From Triglochin maritima (lineage: Eukaryota > Streptophyta > Magnoliopsida > Alismatales > Juncaginaceae), in assembly GCA_963682175.1 (NCBI GenBank), contig OY821784.1, positions 27,447,621 through 27,511,620 on the forward strand: a stretch of 64,000 nucleotides of DNA. Direction: 5' to 3'. Positions within the stretch are counted from its first letter, which is position 1. Each line of letters opens with the position of its first letter. Under the pieces are notes generated by a model. The model did no database searches, was not told the DNA's origin, and saw only the letters and a list, made by a program, of their open reading frames with translations. Both the position numbers and the translations under genes were made by a program. Below, one piece after another: positions 21,881-32,789 of the stretch.

Positions 21881-23115
21881 TGATGTGAATTAAATTTATA
21901 CCGCAAGTGCACGGCGTCAATGGAGACGTGGCAAATACGGGTCGAACACAAGGAGGGAGAGATTTGTTATTAATGTGATTTCGATTGGGGGAAAGAAAGG
22001 AGAGAAGAAATAAGTTGGTTTTGAGATTTTTGATTTTTAATTATCTAAAGCAAGAAACAAGAACAATTAAAATTAAAACAAGAACAAAGAGGTGAATTCC
22101 GTTGGGTGGAGGTTTAGATTTAAGGTTTAGATTAGAGAATTCAGAAACTTATAATAAATCATATTAATTATAAAGCATTACATGATAAATGATTTAACAT
22201 AAACTCAAGTAATCAAAATATACTAACACGAAATTAAAATAATAACTTTTATTCTTCTTCTCTTCACCCTAAATCCGTCACCTCCACCCTTTGGAAAGAG
22301 TTAGAAACTCATGGATGGAAAGGAGGAGAAGAGGTCCTAGAGGAATTACAAAAGAAAAGTAAAAACAAGAAATAAAAGACAGAATTTATTACTAAAGTGA
22401 AGAGTACAAAACTGAAAATAAAAACAACTAAAAACTAGGTCTAAGGCCAAGGACCCTTCTACCATCGTTCTCGGGGCTATTTATAGCCGATACAAGGGAT
22501 CCCAATATATAAATGGAACGTACACACGTCAATACAGCATTGGTAAAAATTTGAGCACACGGATCGACTTTTGTGCGGCTAAATCGCCGCAAATTGTACA
22601 TGAGGTGCGGCGGAATCGCCACCTTTTTTGCTCGGATTCGATCCAGATTTTTCCTATGTGTTTATAGTATGATTTGATCCTCCTTTGCGCGTCTGGATTG
22701 ATTCTTTCCATTCTTTTGAGCTCCGGATTAATTCCTTTATATATATAGAGATTCACATTGATTTTTCTTTAGATTTTCTCCATAATAATAAAAGCTACTC
22801 GTGATTTGCAATTAGGTCCTTGACTTTTTGCAATTAAGTCCCCGGCTACTTTTGTGTTTAAGTCTTTGTTCTTTTTGTAATTAGATCTTGAATGCTTTTA
22901 TGCTTGGATACATTTCTATTTGTAACCTGATAAACTTGAACTTGGTCTTTATGATAGAAATGAGTCTTTTGCACGCGTTTATGCTTGAGATGTGGGCAAA
23001 TTGCATTCAAGTCCCTGTATTCTGTAAATAAGACTAAACACATACCTTAGTAGCATTTATTGATGTAAAAGTAATCTAAATGAAAGACATATGATGCAAT
23101 GTATGCAATGCATCA
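21881..23115 (-). repeat. 5' LTR of the gypsy element
   Basis: 1235 bp, same ends and nearly the same sequence as 15676-16910. Confidence 0.9.
22478..22623 (-). promoter_or_regulatory. LTR inverted repeat plus TATA
   Basis: TATAAATA on the minus strand at 22485-22478. Inverted repeats at 22574-22591 (TGCGGC/GCCGCA) and 22604-22623 (GGTG...CACC), the second exactly 118 nt upstream. Confidence 0.6.
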
Positions 23116-23591
23116 GTGGGGAATAAGCCCAGAGGGATTTGGGGTGAAGTGAAAAAGAAAAAAATTGTAAAAGGAATGACAAAATAGGCCCAACAAATAA
23201 CACCAAAGGTAATTATGTCAGTTCATTCCCTTACCCTTAGATGAATACCCTAAACCAAATGCCCCCTTAGTTTCTCCCCCAAACAATGGATTAATCAGAG
23301 AGAAGAATTTATAGAGATTCGAGTTCGGTAGACAATACGATTAGAGCACTCCCAAACCACATGACCATACTACACTAAACCCCTAATATACTTATACTTA
23401 AGCGATGATTGCATCTAGCAACATTTTGGTAACATACATACACATGCATAATTTGTATTTGAATAAGTGGACTCCTAAAATGCATAATTTAAGGGATGCT
23501 TAAGACATTCCATTTTTCAAATGTATCACTTTAATATGTTTTTCTTCCTTCAAGAATCTAAGGGTGTCTTCATTAAATGGATGCTCAAGAT

Positions 23592-23861
23592 CAGGGGAGA
23601 GTAAGGACTGATCCTGGTTTTTGGACCGGGTCGGACCGGTCGGTCCGGATTTCGGTCTGGACCGGACCCAACCGGTCTGGTCTTCTGTCCGAGGTCCAGA
23701 GCAAATTCGGTTCCGGTCCGGTCTAGATTTTTTTTAATTTAAGGTAAAAAAACTGGTTCCGGACCGGATCGGACCTAACCCAACCGGTCCGGTCTTCAGT
23801 TCGGGGTCCGGAGCCGATCCGGTTCTGGTCTGATTCGGATCTGACCGGTTGCTGACCCCTA
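23592..23861. mobile_element. hAT-type MITE, 270 bp
   Basis: Ends CAGGGG (left) and, inverted, TAGGGGTCAGC (right), flanked by CTCAAGAT (23584-23591) and CTCAAGAG (23862-23869), an 8-bp duplication with one mismatch. The body is full of GGACCGG/CCGGTCC-type repeats and has no coding capacity. Ends, TSD length and composition fit a non-autonomous hAT element. Confidence 0.75.
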
Positions 23862-24179
23862 CTCAAGAGGAATACACTATAGTTAAAGACCTAAACGTGG
23901 AGCAAGACTAATTTAAGGTATTATAGACTTATTAATTAGTGAAGGTTGTTGCACTTTATGCCACATTTAATTGGTAAAATAGCAAAAGAAAAACCACGAA
24001 GAAAGACGAGGCCACACCGTCGGCCCCTCAAAAAAAGAAAGTCAAATCATATCTCTCCAATTCGGGATAAGCAAAGCGGATCCAACCATGTGAGATCATG
24101 ACATTCCACATATAATAATGTTTTCCATATGCAAAATATGCGGATCAACTTTAATTTTTTAAAACAATTTGAGATGATG

Positions 24180-24600
24180 CCATAAAATGATAAAAGGTTT
24201 GGCACGAGATGTTTAAAATTAACATTTTATGCCACAAAATATACCTTCTAGAGTTTAGTTGTGCAGTAGAGGATATCATCAACTTACTCACCCAACGTAT
24301 ATAGTATATTAAAACTGGTAGGGTAAATTATTATTAATGTTTCGAACATTCTCCAACAATTCAACACACTTTTGCAAAATCACATGTATCTTACTTTCTG
24401 TTGGTAAAATAAATAAACAAAGGTTTGACATGAGAAGTTTAAGATCCACATTTTATGCCATAAAATGTACCTTCCAGAGTTTAGTTTTGTAGTAGCGGAT
24501 TCCATCACTTATAAATCCAACATGCCCCGTATAATATACATATTAGACCCTTCAGAGTAAAATATTATCCATGCCCGGAAACATTCTCTAGTTTAGGGTG
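24180..24600. repeat. imperfect tandem duplication, about 220 bp
   Basis: The block with 'acattttatgcca.aaaat.taccttc.agagtttagtt' at about 24200-24350 recurs at about 24420-24600. Confidence 0.6.
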
Positions 24601-25979
24601 TTATAGCTTTGGAGGAAGTAATGTAAAATTCAGAACCCAAATCCATGACTTCGAATTTAAAATGCAAGTGAGTAAAATCTTTTCGCAATGCAATTTTATA
24701 AGACTATGGAACTCACATATATAACTCAATTCTCATAATTATTTAAACCAATCACCAAAAACACAAATTCTGGAATTCAATTTCCCCACTTCCGACCATG
24801 AGTTCCTGCAGAGCAATCGTAATTGGGCAAGAGCAAGGTGGTCTTTCTGACTCTGAGTACCAACAAGAGGAAAATGATCAATTTGGTTAAAACTTTTTTT
24901 TTATTTGAAACTTTATTTATAATAAATAAGTTAGTTAGAAAATTTTGCAGTACTTATATAAAATAATAAAAAACAGAAACATTGGTTGGAGCAGGCAAGT
25001 CTCTCTTAGTTACAAAAACAAATGTCTCTATAAATAGCCGCCTGATGTTGTAACTGAACACTATTTATGTTTGTTTTTCAGCTTCTATTTCATTTTGTTA
25101 AATTTTGCAATTTTAAGTTAAATTTAGATACCAATTATCAAGCACGCAGACTGAGTTTAGAATGACTCTAACTGTTTTTTCTGTTAATGATTAATTACTT
25201 GTGAGGTAAATATTAAAGTGTATTTATTTAGTAGTGTAATTATTTATCCAGTATAAGAGTCTTAGGGTTAGTGACTAAATGAGCATAAAGATCCGGACCT
25301 AAATATGATGAGAATAAAATGAAATTGTGATTCATTTTCTTGCGTTTGTGTAACATACTTGAGAATTAGTCTTGAAAAGAAATTATGTTTTGATTCTTTG
25401 ATTGGTATCATTTTTAAAAAAAGGAATGAAATCAGTTAGTAGTGTGTTTTCTAACATGCCTTTAGATGTATAAGATGTTTTACAAATAGTACATATAATA
25501 CCCATCAAAGAACTAGTTTTTTTTAAATGCTAATTTATTAAGTTGTAAAGTCATATCATAATTGAATTCGTGTCTTTTTTTTGAAATATGACCAACTAAA
25601 AGAGTTGGGCATGTTCACTTTGAAATAACAAATTTATTAAAGAAAATTATTTAAATCGTAATATTTCATTCAATCAAGCCAACCCCTAACTAAAAGGCAT
25701 TATTTAAAATGTATGTCTCGAGTAATTATTGAACAAAGTGTTCGTCCAACGAGCAATTTTGTAGTTTAATTTTTTGGAATATAGTATTGTACGTAAATGC
25801 GCAAACTGAAAACGTTTAATATGTATTAACTTAAATTTGTTTCATCTTTGGGAAGAATGAGTTGACATTTCAAAAAATAATTTGAGCACTTGAAATAATT
25901 GCTAAAATTGTGTTTCAGTAGAAATATAAATAGAATATTGTAGTCAAAATAAGAAATTTTGCATCGGACATTTGAAAAT

Positions 25980-26115
25980 TTGAGGAATCGTTAGCACCTT
26001 TAAAAGCCATATATTCAAAATACAGAGTGGGTTGATTAACAACTTTGAAATACATTTTTAAAATGCAGAGTGGGGTTGGTTAACATCGTTGAAATCTGCC
26101 TTCAAAATACACAGT
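25980..26115. repeat. three-copy tandem repeat, about 50 bp
   Basis: Units built on 'ttcaaaatacagagtgg.ttg.ttaacaacttt' occur three times with substitutions. Confidence 0.5.
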
Positions 26116-26259
26116 GGCTTGCCCCTTTTATGACTTCGTAACAATGCCCTTTGCTACTTCATCGTTGATAATTTGTATTTTAATTACTCAAGTTAACATA
26201 AATGCTAACATATTGACTTGCAAAATATTTTAGTAACAATTAAATGACTGAAAATGTTG

Positions 26260-26390
26260 AGAAAATAGAATCACATTGCTAAACACAAAAAATGTACAAC
26301 ACTCTATAATAAAGTTGAATCCACTACTCTTAACCTAACTGTTTAGGTTTTGTTAAGGTGGTGGACCAACCAAATTTAACAGAAAATGAA
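26260..26390. repeat. repeat shared with intron 2 of the kinase gene
   Basis: Similar to 38870-38990: both have 'ttaaacacaaaaaat', 'gaatccactact' or 'gaattcactact', a 'gtttaggtttt' type segment, then a 'ggt..ccaaatttaacag' type end. Unclassified dispersed repeat. Confidence 0.45.
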
Positions 26391-27124
26391 AAGAATAGTA
26401 AAAAAATAAGGAGAAAAAATTATTTTTCTCTTGTTTGTGTATTTTTTTTTCCAAAACATGAACAAGCTCGAATAAATCAACAGTGTAAAATGTCAGTCAT
26501 TTTTCTCTTCAATCGTGAAGAGAAATGAAGATAAACTTAAATTATTTAGTTCAATTTTTTTCCCTTCAAATCTATAGATTTTAAATCGTGAGTGTTTTAG
26601 TAAAATGGAATAATAAATATATTTTCTTTTTTCTTTCTTATTTAATTTGTATTGAAGCAACTAGCAAGATGTAATGGACACATCCAATCTTTCTTAATTA
26701 TCCTTCCACATAGTTTCTTCGGAATTACCTCTCCCCCACTTTTTCATACAACACAAGAAAATAAAAGGCTAAAAGCGACACATGTTTTCGCTTATCTTGT
26801 TTCGAGCCGCATCTTGCCATGCTTACCTCGTCGTAAATCTCCCATGCTTATAGCATAAGCGCAATGATGTTTATTTAATCAGAGGTTGGATAGGTTGGAC
26901 TCTTGTAACATAGAATAATAGGATATTTGCCATAGATACTCGATAATTTTCTTTTTGTCAACACGATTCATTGTTTTGTTTGTATTGACTACATATACTT
27001 TACTTCATAAAAATAGCATCTAATTTGTCAAACTCACTTTTAATTGACACATATCTACTCGATTAATTCAATAGATCTTGGTGTGTGTGTTTTTGGTATA
27101 TTTTCAAACTTCATCTTGTTCTAA

Positions 27125-27497
27125 CATATTTGGTTCGCCATTAGAGTTTAATGTAATCTGATTACACATTTGATTACATTTCTTACTTGATTGAGAATAA
27201 TGGAAGATTGAAACTCCGCAAACAAATTATGAGGTAATTTGATTACACATTATTCAAGATAATGTAATCAAGTCATTTTAAATTACTCAAACATTGACTA
27301 CAACGTCATTCAAAGTATTTATCAACTTTATTAAATTAATTACAATTTTTTTTATGAATTACATTACAATTCCTATGGTAAATACGACGTTACCAAACAA
27401 TATAATTTGATTATATGAAATCTAATTCATAGGAATGTAATCTAATTACGAGAAATTAGATTATGTGCAATCCAATTATAGTTACTCAAACATGGCC
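27125..27497. mobile_element. possible MITE
   Basis: The ends 'catatttggttcgcc' and, inverted, 'ggccatgtttgagtaac' are partly similar and flanked by TAA on both sides, as for Tourist/PIF-like MITEs. The interior is rich in alternating 'taatctgattac' type inverted repeats. Confidence 0.35.
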
Positions 27498-27599
27498 TAA
27501 GAGAAAAACTCACTAAATTAACTTCTACCTATAGGTTCTTACAAACTAGCCATTAGACATCCGTAATTTTTACGTATCAATCTTCCTTCATATTTAGGT

Positions 27600-28660
27600 A
27601 AATATGATCCATTTGGATGCTCCGGATTCAGCTCCCATACCTCACAGGCGCTACAGTATTTTTCATGTCATCCCAACCCCAAAATCTGGTCCCAAGTTTT
27701 CAACTTCTGCACGTTTCCTAAAAACCGGATTTACACTAGGCAAGAGAAGTTCCCTTGGGCAGCTTCTGAGATCTTCTAACTTTGGCAAGGAAAATTTGAT
27801 GTCGATTCGTAGAAATAATGACGAGCTTTGTCCCCATACACCTTTGCAAACTGGTTTGAACTGTTGAAGATGTACTTAATTACTGCCCTCCCCCATTGAA
27901 TATTACAACCATTTGCCATTGACATATACACAATACACTTGTTTGCATTTCTTGAAGAATAGTTATTGCTTCACCAAGATTTTGGCAAGATAACAACTTA
28001 TTGGAATCAATTTCCATGAGTGTCAAAATGATTCTGGCAAGATCAAGTTGAACTACCATCAATATAACTGAATAAAAATTACAAGAGGTGTTTAAATGTC
28101 ATAATATATTTTCAAGTACATTGCAATATATTTACAAGTCCAGTACTGAGAATACTCAGTGAATCCTTTATGAGATTTCTGTAAGAAATTGCTACCTTTA
28201 ATTGTTTCATGTTAACTTAACTTTGACTGAATTTCAATTCAGCAGCCTATCATGTTTGATTTTAGTCTAGATAAGTAGAAGAGGTGTTTAAATGTCATAA
28301 TATATTTACAAGTACATTGTAATATTGCATAACCTATTGAATGGTTAGATTCCCTTAGTAGTTGTGCTAAAAATAATCAATTACATGGTGCAGTTGCCTC
28401 TATAAATTTTTTATAATAGTTTTTTCATTAGATAAATAAGAAGTTGTGATTCACAACTCCTTCAAGCAAGTCCAAGAGCAAATAACGATTCCAAAATAAG
28501 AGCCAGAAGTTTGATCGAATAAGATTATACAAATAACTACTCAAATATGCAACTACCAACCGCCCGTAGAAGACGACAATGCTGAAGCTGCATCCTCCGA
28601 GGTCGAGGGAGAACAACGCAACACCCCGTATTCGTCAAACTCCATGCGCCTTTCTTCCAG
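27600..28660 (-). pseudogene. possible gene relic, TBC-domain-like exon
   Basis: The minus frame 28062-27880 encodes LARIILTLMEIDSNKLLSCQ followed by NLGEAITILQEM. This resembles the last helices of plant TBC (Rab GTPase-activating) domains: R..L.LME, then G-A-T-LQ. A 'ttttattcag' acceptor-like site precedes it. Other minus-strand stretches near 28640-28540 and 27860-27650 are open for 40-65 codons but were not recognised. A direct repeat of about 50 bp ('agaggtgtttaaatgtcataatata', 28082 and 28279) interrupts the region. It could be a decayed exon or chance. Confidence 0.25.
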
Positions 28661-28969
28661 CTCACATCGACATTTTTCCACCACTTGGTCTTATCTGCAT
28701 AAGCTCTTATTTAATCAAAGTCTGTGGGTAATTTGGAGATTTACTTCGACAAGACATCTAAGACTTCCAAAAACTTTCTGCATATCCAAACAACTCCCAA
28801 CTTTTGAGGGAAAAGCTGTTCTTGGATCTACATTTTCAGAAGCTGAATTCCCATTAGAAGTTCATATCTGGGAGTCACATCCAAACCAAGTCTTAGTCTT
28901 TCAGTTTGAGATTAAAAACAACAATAACTTCCTACAAAATAAGTTATTGAGGTTAACCTATTATGCAAA

Positions 28970-29660
28970 CCAGTGTTTTTTCCGTATATTATACATATTC
29001 CATAGACACGAACACGACCCGACAAATTTTCGTGTACTGGAGCACGACCCGAATAAGTTCGTTCAAACACACGCAGGGACACCGAAAAATAATCTTTTTT
29101 TCAAAGTTTCCAGAATGGACTCAAAACATATTCCTTGGATATTACTCCACGTGCTAAAGACCAGCAGCCAACTGGATGGGAAGGTATTGGGGATAGTAGT
29201 CTAAAAACATGTTAAAAAACAAAGGTAGGCGATGTGGGACTAAAGTTTCAGGACACAAGACACGCAAAACACATCTATGTATTACATTGAAATCCAACAT
29301 ACAGAGAAATGAAGTTTCGGTTAGCGGTTAGGTGTTGGTTTTTTCCGTTCTTCGGTGCAGGTTCGAATCACCCTAGGGATTCTTTTTCCATTTTTTAAAT
29401 TTCTAAAAAAAAGGGCACAACTGGGTTCGAACTTGGGTCTGCATGCCATTCCAACTATGTCTCAACCAATTCACCAACGGAAAGTTTCTACTTTGTGTTA
29501 GGTTTTATGTACTTCGTATTATTCGTGTACTTTTCAGGTACACGAATCGGATACACGAAAACGTCACGAAAAAAATTCCGTGTACCCAGGACACAACACG
29601 AAATCAGTAAACCCAAACACGAAATTTTCGTGTCGTATTTCTTGTCAAATTGACAGGCCT
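28970..29660. mobile_element. hAT-like non-autonomous repeat, truncated
   Basis: Rich in 'acacgaa' / 'ttcgtgt' inverted words. The right end, inverted, reads TAGGCCTGTCAATTTG, a hAT-like terminus. No matching left terminus or TSD was found. Within it, 29318-29365 and 29410-29490 carry GGTTCGAATC / GTTCGAACCC words resembling pol III B boxes, perhaps tRNA-derived SINE pieces. The 186-codon frame at 28644-29204 overlaps it and is not supported as a gene. Confidence 0.35.
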
Positions 29661-29960
29661 AATTCCATGTAACATTTTTATCTTAAGCGCAAAAGAAAGG
29701 TCACCAAACCAAATCTACTGGTAGTCTCCGAGGGCTACTATTCGTCGCCGGAAAATTACTTAAATCGCCCACAAAAATGACATTTTTGCTCTTAACAAAT
29801 CAATTAATACTCATTTCGTCTCGTGTCTTTAAACAAGGTGTTTGACTCAGTTTTACTCACATTCCTAGTACTAACACCACGAAAATGTCTGACGAAGCAC
29901 CTCGATCCGGCGAGGTAACGGGGGCGGAATTTTTTCCCGACTCGGACGTATGGCTAAGCC

Positions 29961-30046
29961 GCCTCCACATAGGTGGAGGCGTGTTAGCCAGACGCCTCCA
30001 CTAAGGTGAAGGTGTCTGGCTAACACGCCTCCACCTATGTGGAGGT
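29961..30046. repeat. 41-bp-arm palindrome in the Mutator-like element
   Basis: Left arm 29961-30001 and right arm 30006-30046 are near-perfect inverted copies around a TAAG centre, and each arm contains smaller GCCTCCAC/GTGGAGGC palindromes. It lies inside what would be the N-terminal part of the transposase frame (ATG at about 29885). Confidence 0.8.
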
Positions 30047-30208
30047 GTGTTAGACAGACGCCTTTTTTTTTAATTTTCTGTTAAATTCAATTTTTTCAGG
30101 TTCCGTGATGAAGTAGATTACAGTGAGTTTTTTGACAGTAAAGAAATATTTACAACAATCGAGGAAGCTTGTAAATGGGCGAAATAAGTTGCACTAGGAG
30201 CCAGATTT

Positions 30209-31644
30209 TTGGTTATATCATCATACAAACCAAAAGCAGATAACCAGATGGATTGTTATCTGAGATGTGATCGCAGACGTGAAAGGAGTTCTCGTGATAC
30301 GAGTATTGCACTGCGAAAGAATACAAAAAGAAAAAGTTGCGGTTGTCGATTTTTGGTAAAAATGATGGAGCGACGGGATCGTGATAGATGTGTCATTGTT
30401 TCTAGTAGCATCTATGAGCAGCACAACCACCCACTTGCAGTTTATTCAGAGGGTCACCGACAGGTCAGCGGACTTAGTGCTGGGGCAAAGCAAATTGTTC
30501 GTGATATAACAGAGGCACAAGCAAGACCACGTAACATTTTGTTGGAGGTAAATGAGAAATTCCCGGACGATAATCCTAATCAAAGACACATTTATAACTT
30601 CAGAGAGTACACGAGGAAGACGAAATCTGAAGACAGGAATCCCGCGCAGCAGTTTCTCAAGGAGGCAGTGTACCATAAGTATTTGCATTGGATTGTGGCA
30701 GATGAAAAAACTAATGTCCTCACTCACGCATTTTTGGCACATCCGACTTCAGTTCAGTTGTTGCGTACATACCCATTCGTAATCTGCATGAATTCGACGT
30801 ATAAGACGAACAAGTACAAGATGCTTTTGTTTGAGATGGTTGGTGTTACTCAAACAAACATGAATTTCCTCGTCGGATATGCGATTTTGTAGGATGAGAC
30901 CAAGTCTAGTTACCGGTGGGTGTTGGAGAGGCTGCGAGATGTATTATTGGATATTGTTAGCCCGACTGCAATAATAACGGACCGAGAGATGGGTCTGATG
31001 CGACCCGTGGCAGAGGTTTTTCCTGAGTCTGCTCATTTACTATGCACCTGACATATCAACAAAGACGTGTACAACTACGCATACCACGTATTCGGCAAGG
31101 ACAAGCAACTTGCAGAGAGTTTAGGCGTGGAAGGTGGAGGAGAGTCATGCTTTCTGATTCACAGACAGATTATGATAGAGCAGTCCGTAATCTGAAAGAT
31201 TCTTACAAGTCCTGCGCAGTGCTGACGGAGTATGTGGAAGACACGTGGTTGGTGCATAAGGAAAAATTTGTGTTGAATTGGACGAATAAAGTTTTTCATT
31301 TCGGCAACACTACGAACTGCAGGATGGAAAGTGCACATTCGGCTCTGAAAGAGTGGATCACTACATCGACTGCCGCTCTCGACACTCTTTTTAACCGTGT
31401 GAACTCGGCTATTGAAATGCAGCTGACGAATATTCGTAACTTTCTTGAAGATTCGAGACGTCGAATTGTGACAAACTACATATGTCCTTTGTTTCAGCAT
31501 ATAAATGACCGAGTTTCGCATCACTACTTATCGTTATTGATTCAGGAGTTGAAGAGAATGCAAGACTTAAGTGATGAAATTGAATATCGTAACAGATCTC
31601 TCTCTCTCCTAACTGAAGCAGAAATACCACGTGTACGTGAATGA
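30209..31644 (+). pseudogene. MULE transposase with FAR1-type zinc domain, broken
   Basis: Plus strand, in order: a FAR1-like Cys/His region (CYLRCDRR, KSCGCRFLVK, EQHNHPL, about 30255-30440); linker; MULE transposase core with YKTNKYKMLLFEMVGVT (about 30795-30850), YRWVLERLRD and ITDREMGLMRPVAEVFPESA (30910-31035), HINKD; then, after a frameshift near 31060-31120, GRWRRVMLSD, DTWLVHKEKF, FGNTTNCRMESAHSALKEW and RRRIVTNYICPL up to 31644. In-frame stops lie at 30890 and at the W codon near 31048. The first catalytic Asp of the usual MDSTYKT is Asn (MNSTYKT). The C-terminal SWIM zinc finger is absent. The protein would have cut and moved the element, but this copy is inactive. Confidence 0.85.
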
Positions 31645-31659
31645 CGAGGACCTGACTCG

Positions 31660-32098
31660 TCTGCTACACTACGTACCGCGCGTAAGGGAATTGATTTCCC
31701 TTTTCCTCCACGTTAACCCGATGACTATTAATTCAATTTAAAAATAAAATTTTATTAATGGATTTACTAAAATAATTAAACTCATTATTAACTTAATAAT
31801 CGATATATTTAGCAATTATCACAATTAATCAATAATCCTTTACAAAATTCTTACACAACTAATTATTAACATAATAATAAATTTATTTAGCTATTATCAC
31901 AACTTTTAATCAATAATTTATTACTAAAATAATTAAACTAATTAACTTAATAATTGATTTATTTATTAATTTTCACAATTTATAATCAATAAAGGATTTA
32001 CTAAACTAATTTAACTCATTATTAACATAATATTCAATTTATTTTAAATTTATCACAATTTATAATTAATTTAAATAAATTTAAATAAATAAATTCAG
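31660..32098. other. AT-rich tail of the Mutator-like element
   Basis: Extremely AT-rich and repetitive ('attaacataataa', 'atcacaatttataatcaat'). No coding capacity. Confidence 0.5.
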
Positions 32099-32285
32099 GG
32101 CGTCTACGGGAGACGCCTACCCTATGTCGGAGGCGTCTGCCAGAGACGCCTGCCCTACGTGGGAGGCGTCTCCCGTAGACGTCTTGGCCAATGTTCGGGC
32201 GTCCGCGGGAACCGCCTCCCCCAAGGGGGAGGCGGTTCCGGCGACCGCCTTCTTCGTTGGGTCGGGTGTCTCCCGCGGACGCCCG
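32099..32285. repeat. two GC-rich nested palindromes
   Basis: 32101-32180 folds as a palindrome (cgtctacgggagacgcc ... ggcgtctcccgtagacg). 32196-32284 is a second one with outer arms cgggcgtccgcggga/tcccgcggacgcccg and an inner perfect 28-bp palindrome at 32210-32237 (AACCGCCTCCCCC, AA, reverse complement). CpG-rich, in sharp contrast to the AT-rich flank. Confidence 0.8.
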
Positions 32286-32599
32286 ACCAAATTTTTTTAT
32301 TTAAAAAATTAATTAAAATAAACAAGTCAATTTATCAGATGTGAGTAGTCCGGGGTGTCCGCTGGTTCTTTTCCTGGCCTCCGAGACATTATATCTGGTG
32401 AATAGAAAAGTGATATGATGAGAAAGTTGTGTTAAAAGAGTGAAATGAAGAGTTATATAAGTAGAAAGGGTAGATAAGCAAAATTGTAATCCGTTGGGGC
32501 GACGAATAGCCAGTAGTCTCCTCCAAAGTAGTCATCGAGGTTTTTCGTAAACCAAAGTATCCGTAAGCAAAACAAAAATAACTAATGGGGCGAAATGCA

Positions 32600-32789
32600 A
32601 TTTCACAAGCACGACTTTCAGACATCAAAACATCAAATGGGTCTCTCCCCCTCCCTTTTTGTCTTCTTTTTTCCTCCCATTCGAAAACCATTTCGTCTGG
32701 CCACCTTCCTCGATTCCCCCACTTCCCCTTCCAAATCGCCGTTCCGAATCCCCCATTCCACCACCTCCGCCGCGGACACGACCCCCTGA
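32600..32789 (+). promoter_or_regulatory. probable 5' UTR exon and promoter of the kinase gene
   Basis: A C/T-rich leader (32640-32789) typical of plant 5' UTRs ends in CCCTGAG followed by GTACGAG, a good splice donor. The matching acceptor is CTTTTGTAG at 34138, giving a 5' UTR intron 32790-34138 of about 1.35 kb with no convincing coding frame. The transcription start is not visible. The promoter would occupy the short stretch to the Mutator-like element at 32512, or extend into it. Frames on both strands here are shadows. Confidence 0.5.

Larger units (their letters stand above)
15676..23115 (-). mobile_element. gypsy element with gag-protease only, TSD GTGGG
   Basis: Both LTRs are 1235 bp (15676-16910 and 21881-23115), begin TGATGTGAATT and end GCAATGCATCA, and look nearly identical. 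Perfect TSD GTGGG is at 15671-15675 and 23116-23120. The element is transcribed on the minus strand: 5' LTR on the right, tRNA-Asp primer-binding site at 21855-21874, leader to 20572, gag-protease relic 20571-18000, non-coding 18000-16911, purine-rich GGTGTGGGGGTATT before the 3' LTR. No reverse transcriptase, RNase H or integrase was seen, which fits the non-autonomous TR-GAG class. Similar LTRs and a perfect TSD imply recent insertion with pol supplied in trans. Confidence 0.92.
14110..23266 (-). mobile_element. PIF/Harbinger transposon split by a gypsy insertion
   Basis: Terminal inverted repeats GGGGGAGTTTGGTT (14110) and, inverted, GGGGGCATTTGGTT (ending 23266) are flanked by TTA at 14107-14109 and 23267-23269, the usual PIF/Harbinger target. 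A transposase relic lies on the minus strand at 14598-15300. The LTR element 15676-23115 inserted about 150 bp from the right end. Without it the transposon is about 1.7 kb. The only transposase evidence is broken, so it is non-autonomous. Confidence 0.85.
23870..27120. other. AT-rich intergenic region
   Basis: No gene was recognised. It contains an imperfect tandem duplication (24180-24600), a small tandem repeat (25980-26115) and a repeat shared with intron 2 of the kinase gene (26260-26390). A 68-codon frame at 26652 is treated as chance. Confidence 0.5.
29730..32512 (+). mobile_element. Mutator-like element with 9-bp TSD
   Basis: GTAGTCTCC flanks it at 29721-29729 and 32513-32521. Short terminal inverted repeats: left GAGGGCTACTATTCGTCGCC, right (inverted) TGGCTATTCGTCGCC. 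It carries a plus-strand FAR1/MULE transposase relic and two blocks of GC-rich palindromes near the ends. It stops about 100-130 bp before the likely 5' UTR exon of the kinase gene. Confidence 0.85.

Noticed and set aside
28644..29204. 186-codon plus-strand frame
   Set aside because: It runs into a repetitive hAT-like region, has no recognisable domain and atypical composition.
29318..29365. tRNA gene suggested by a GGTTCGAATC B box
   Set aside because: No cloverleaf could be formed; at best it is a SINE-like or chance motif.
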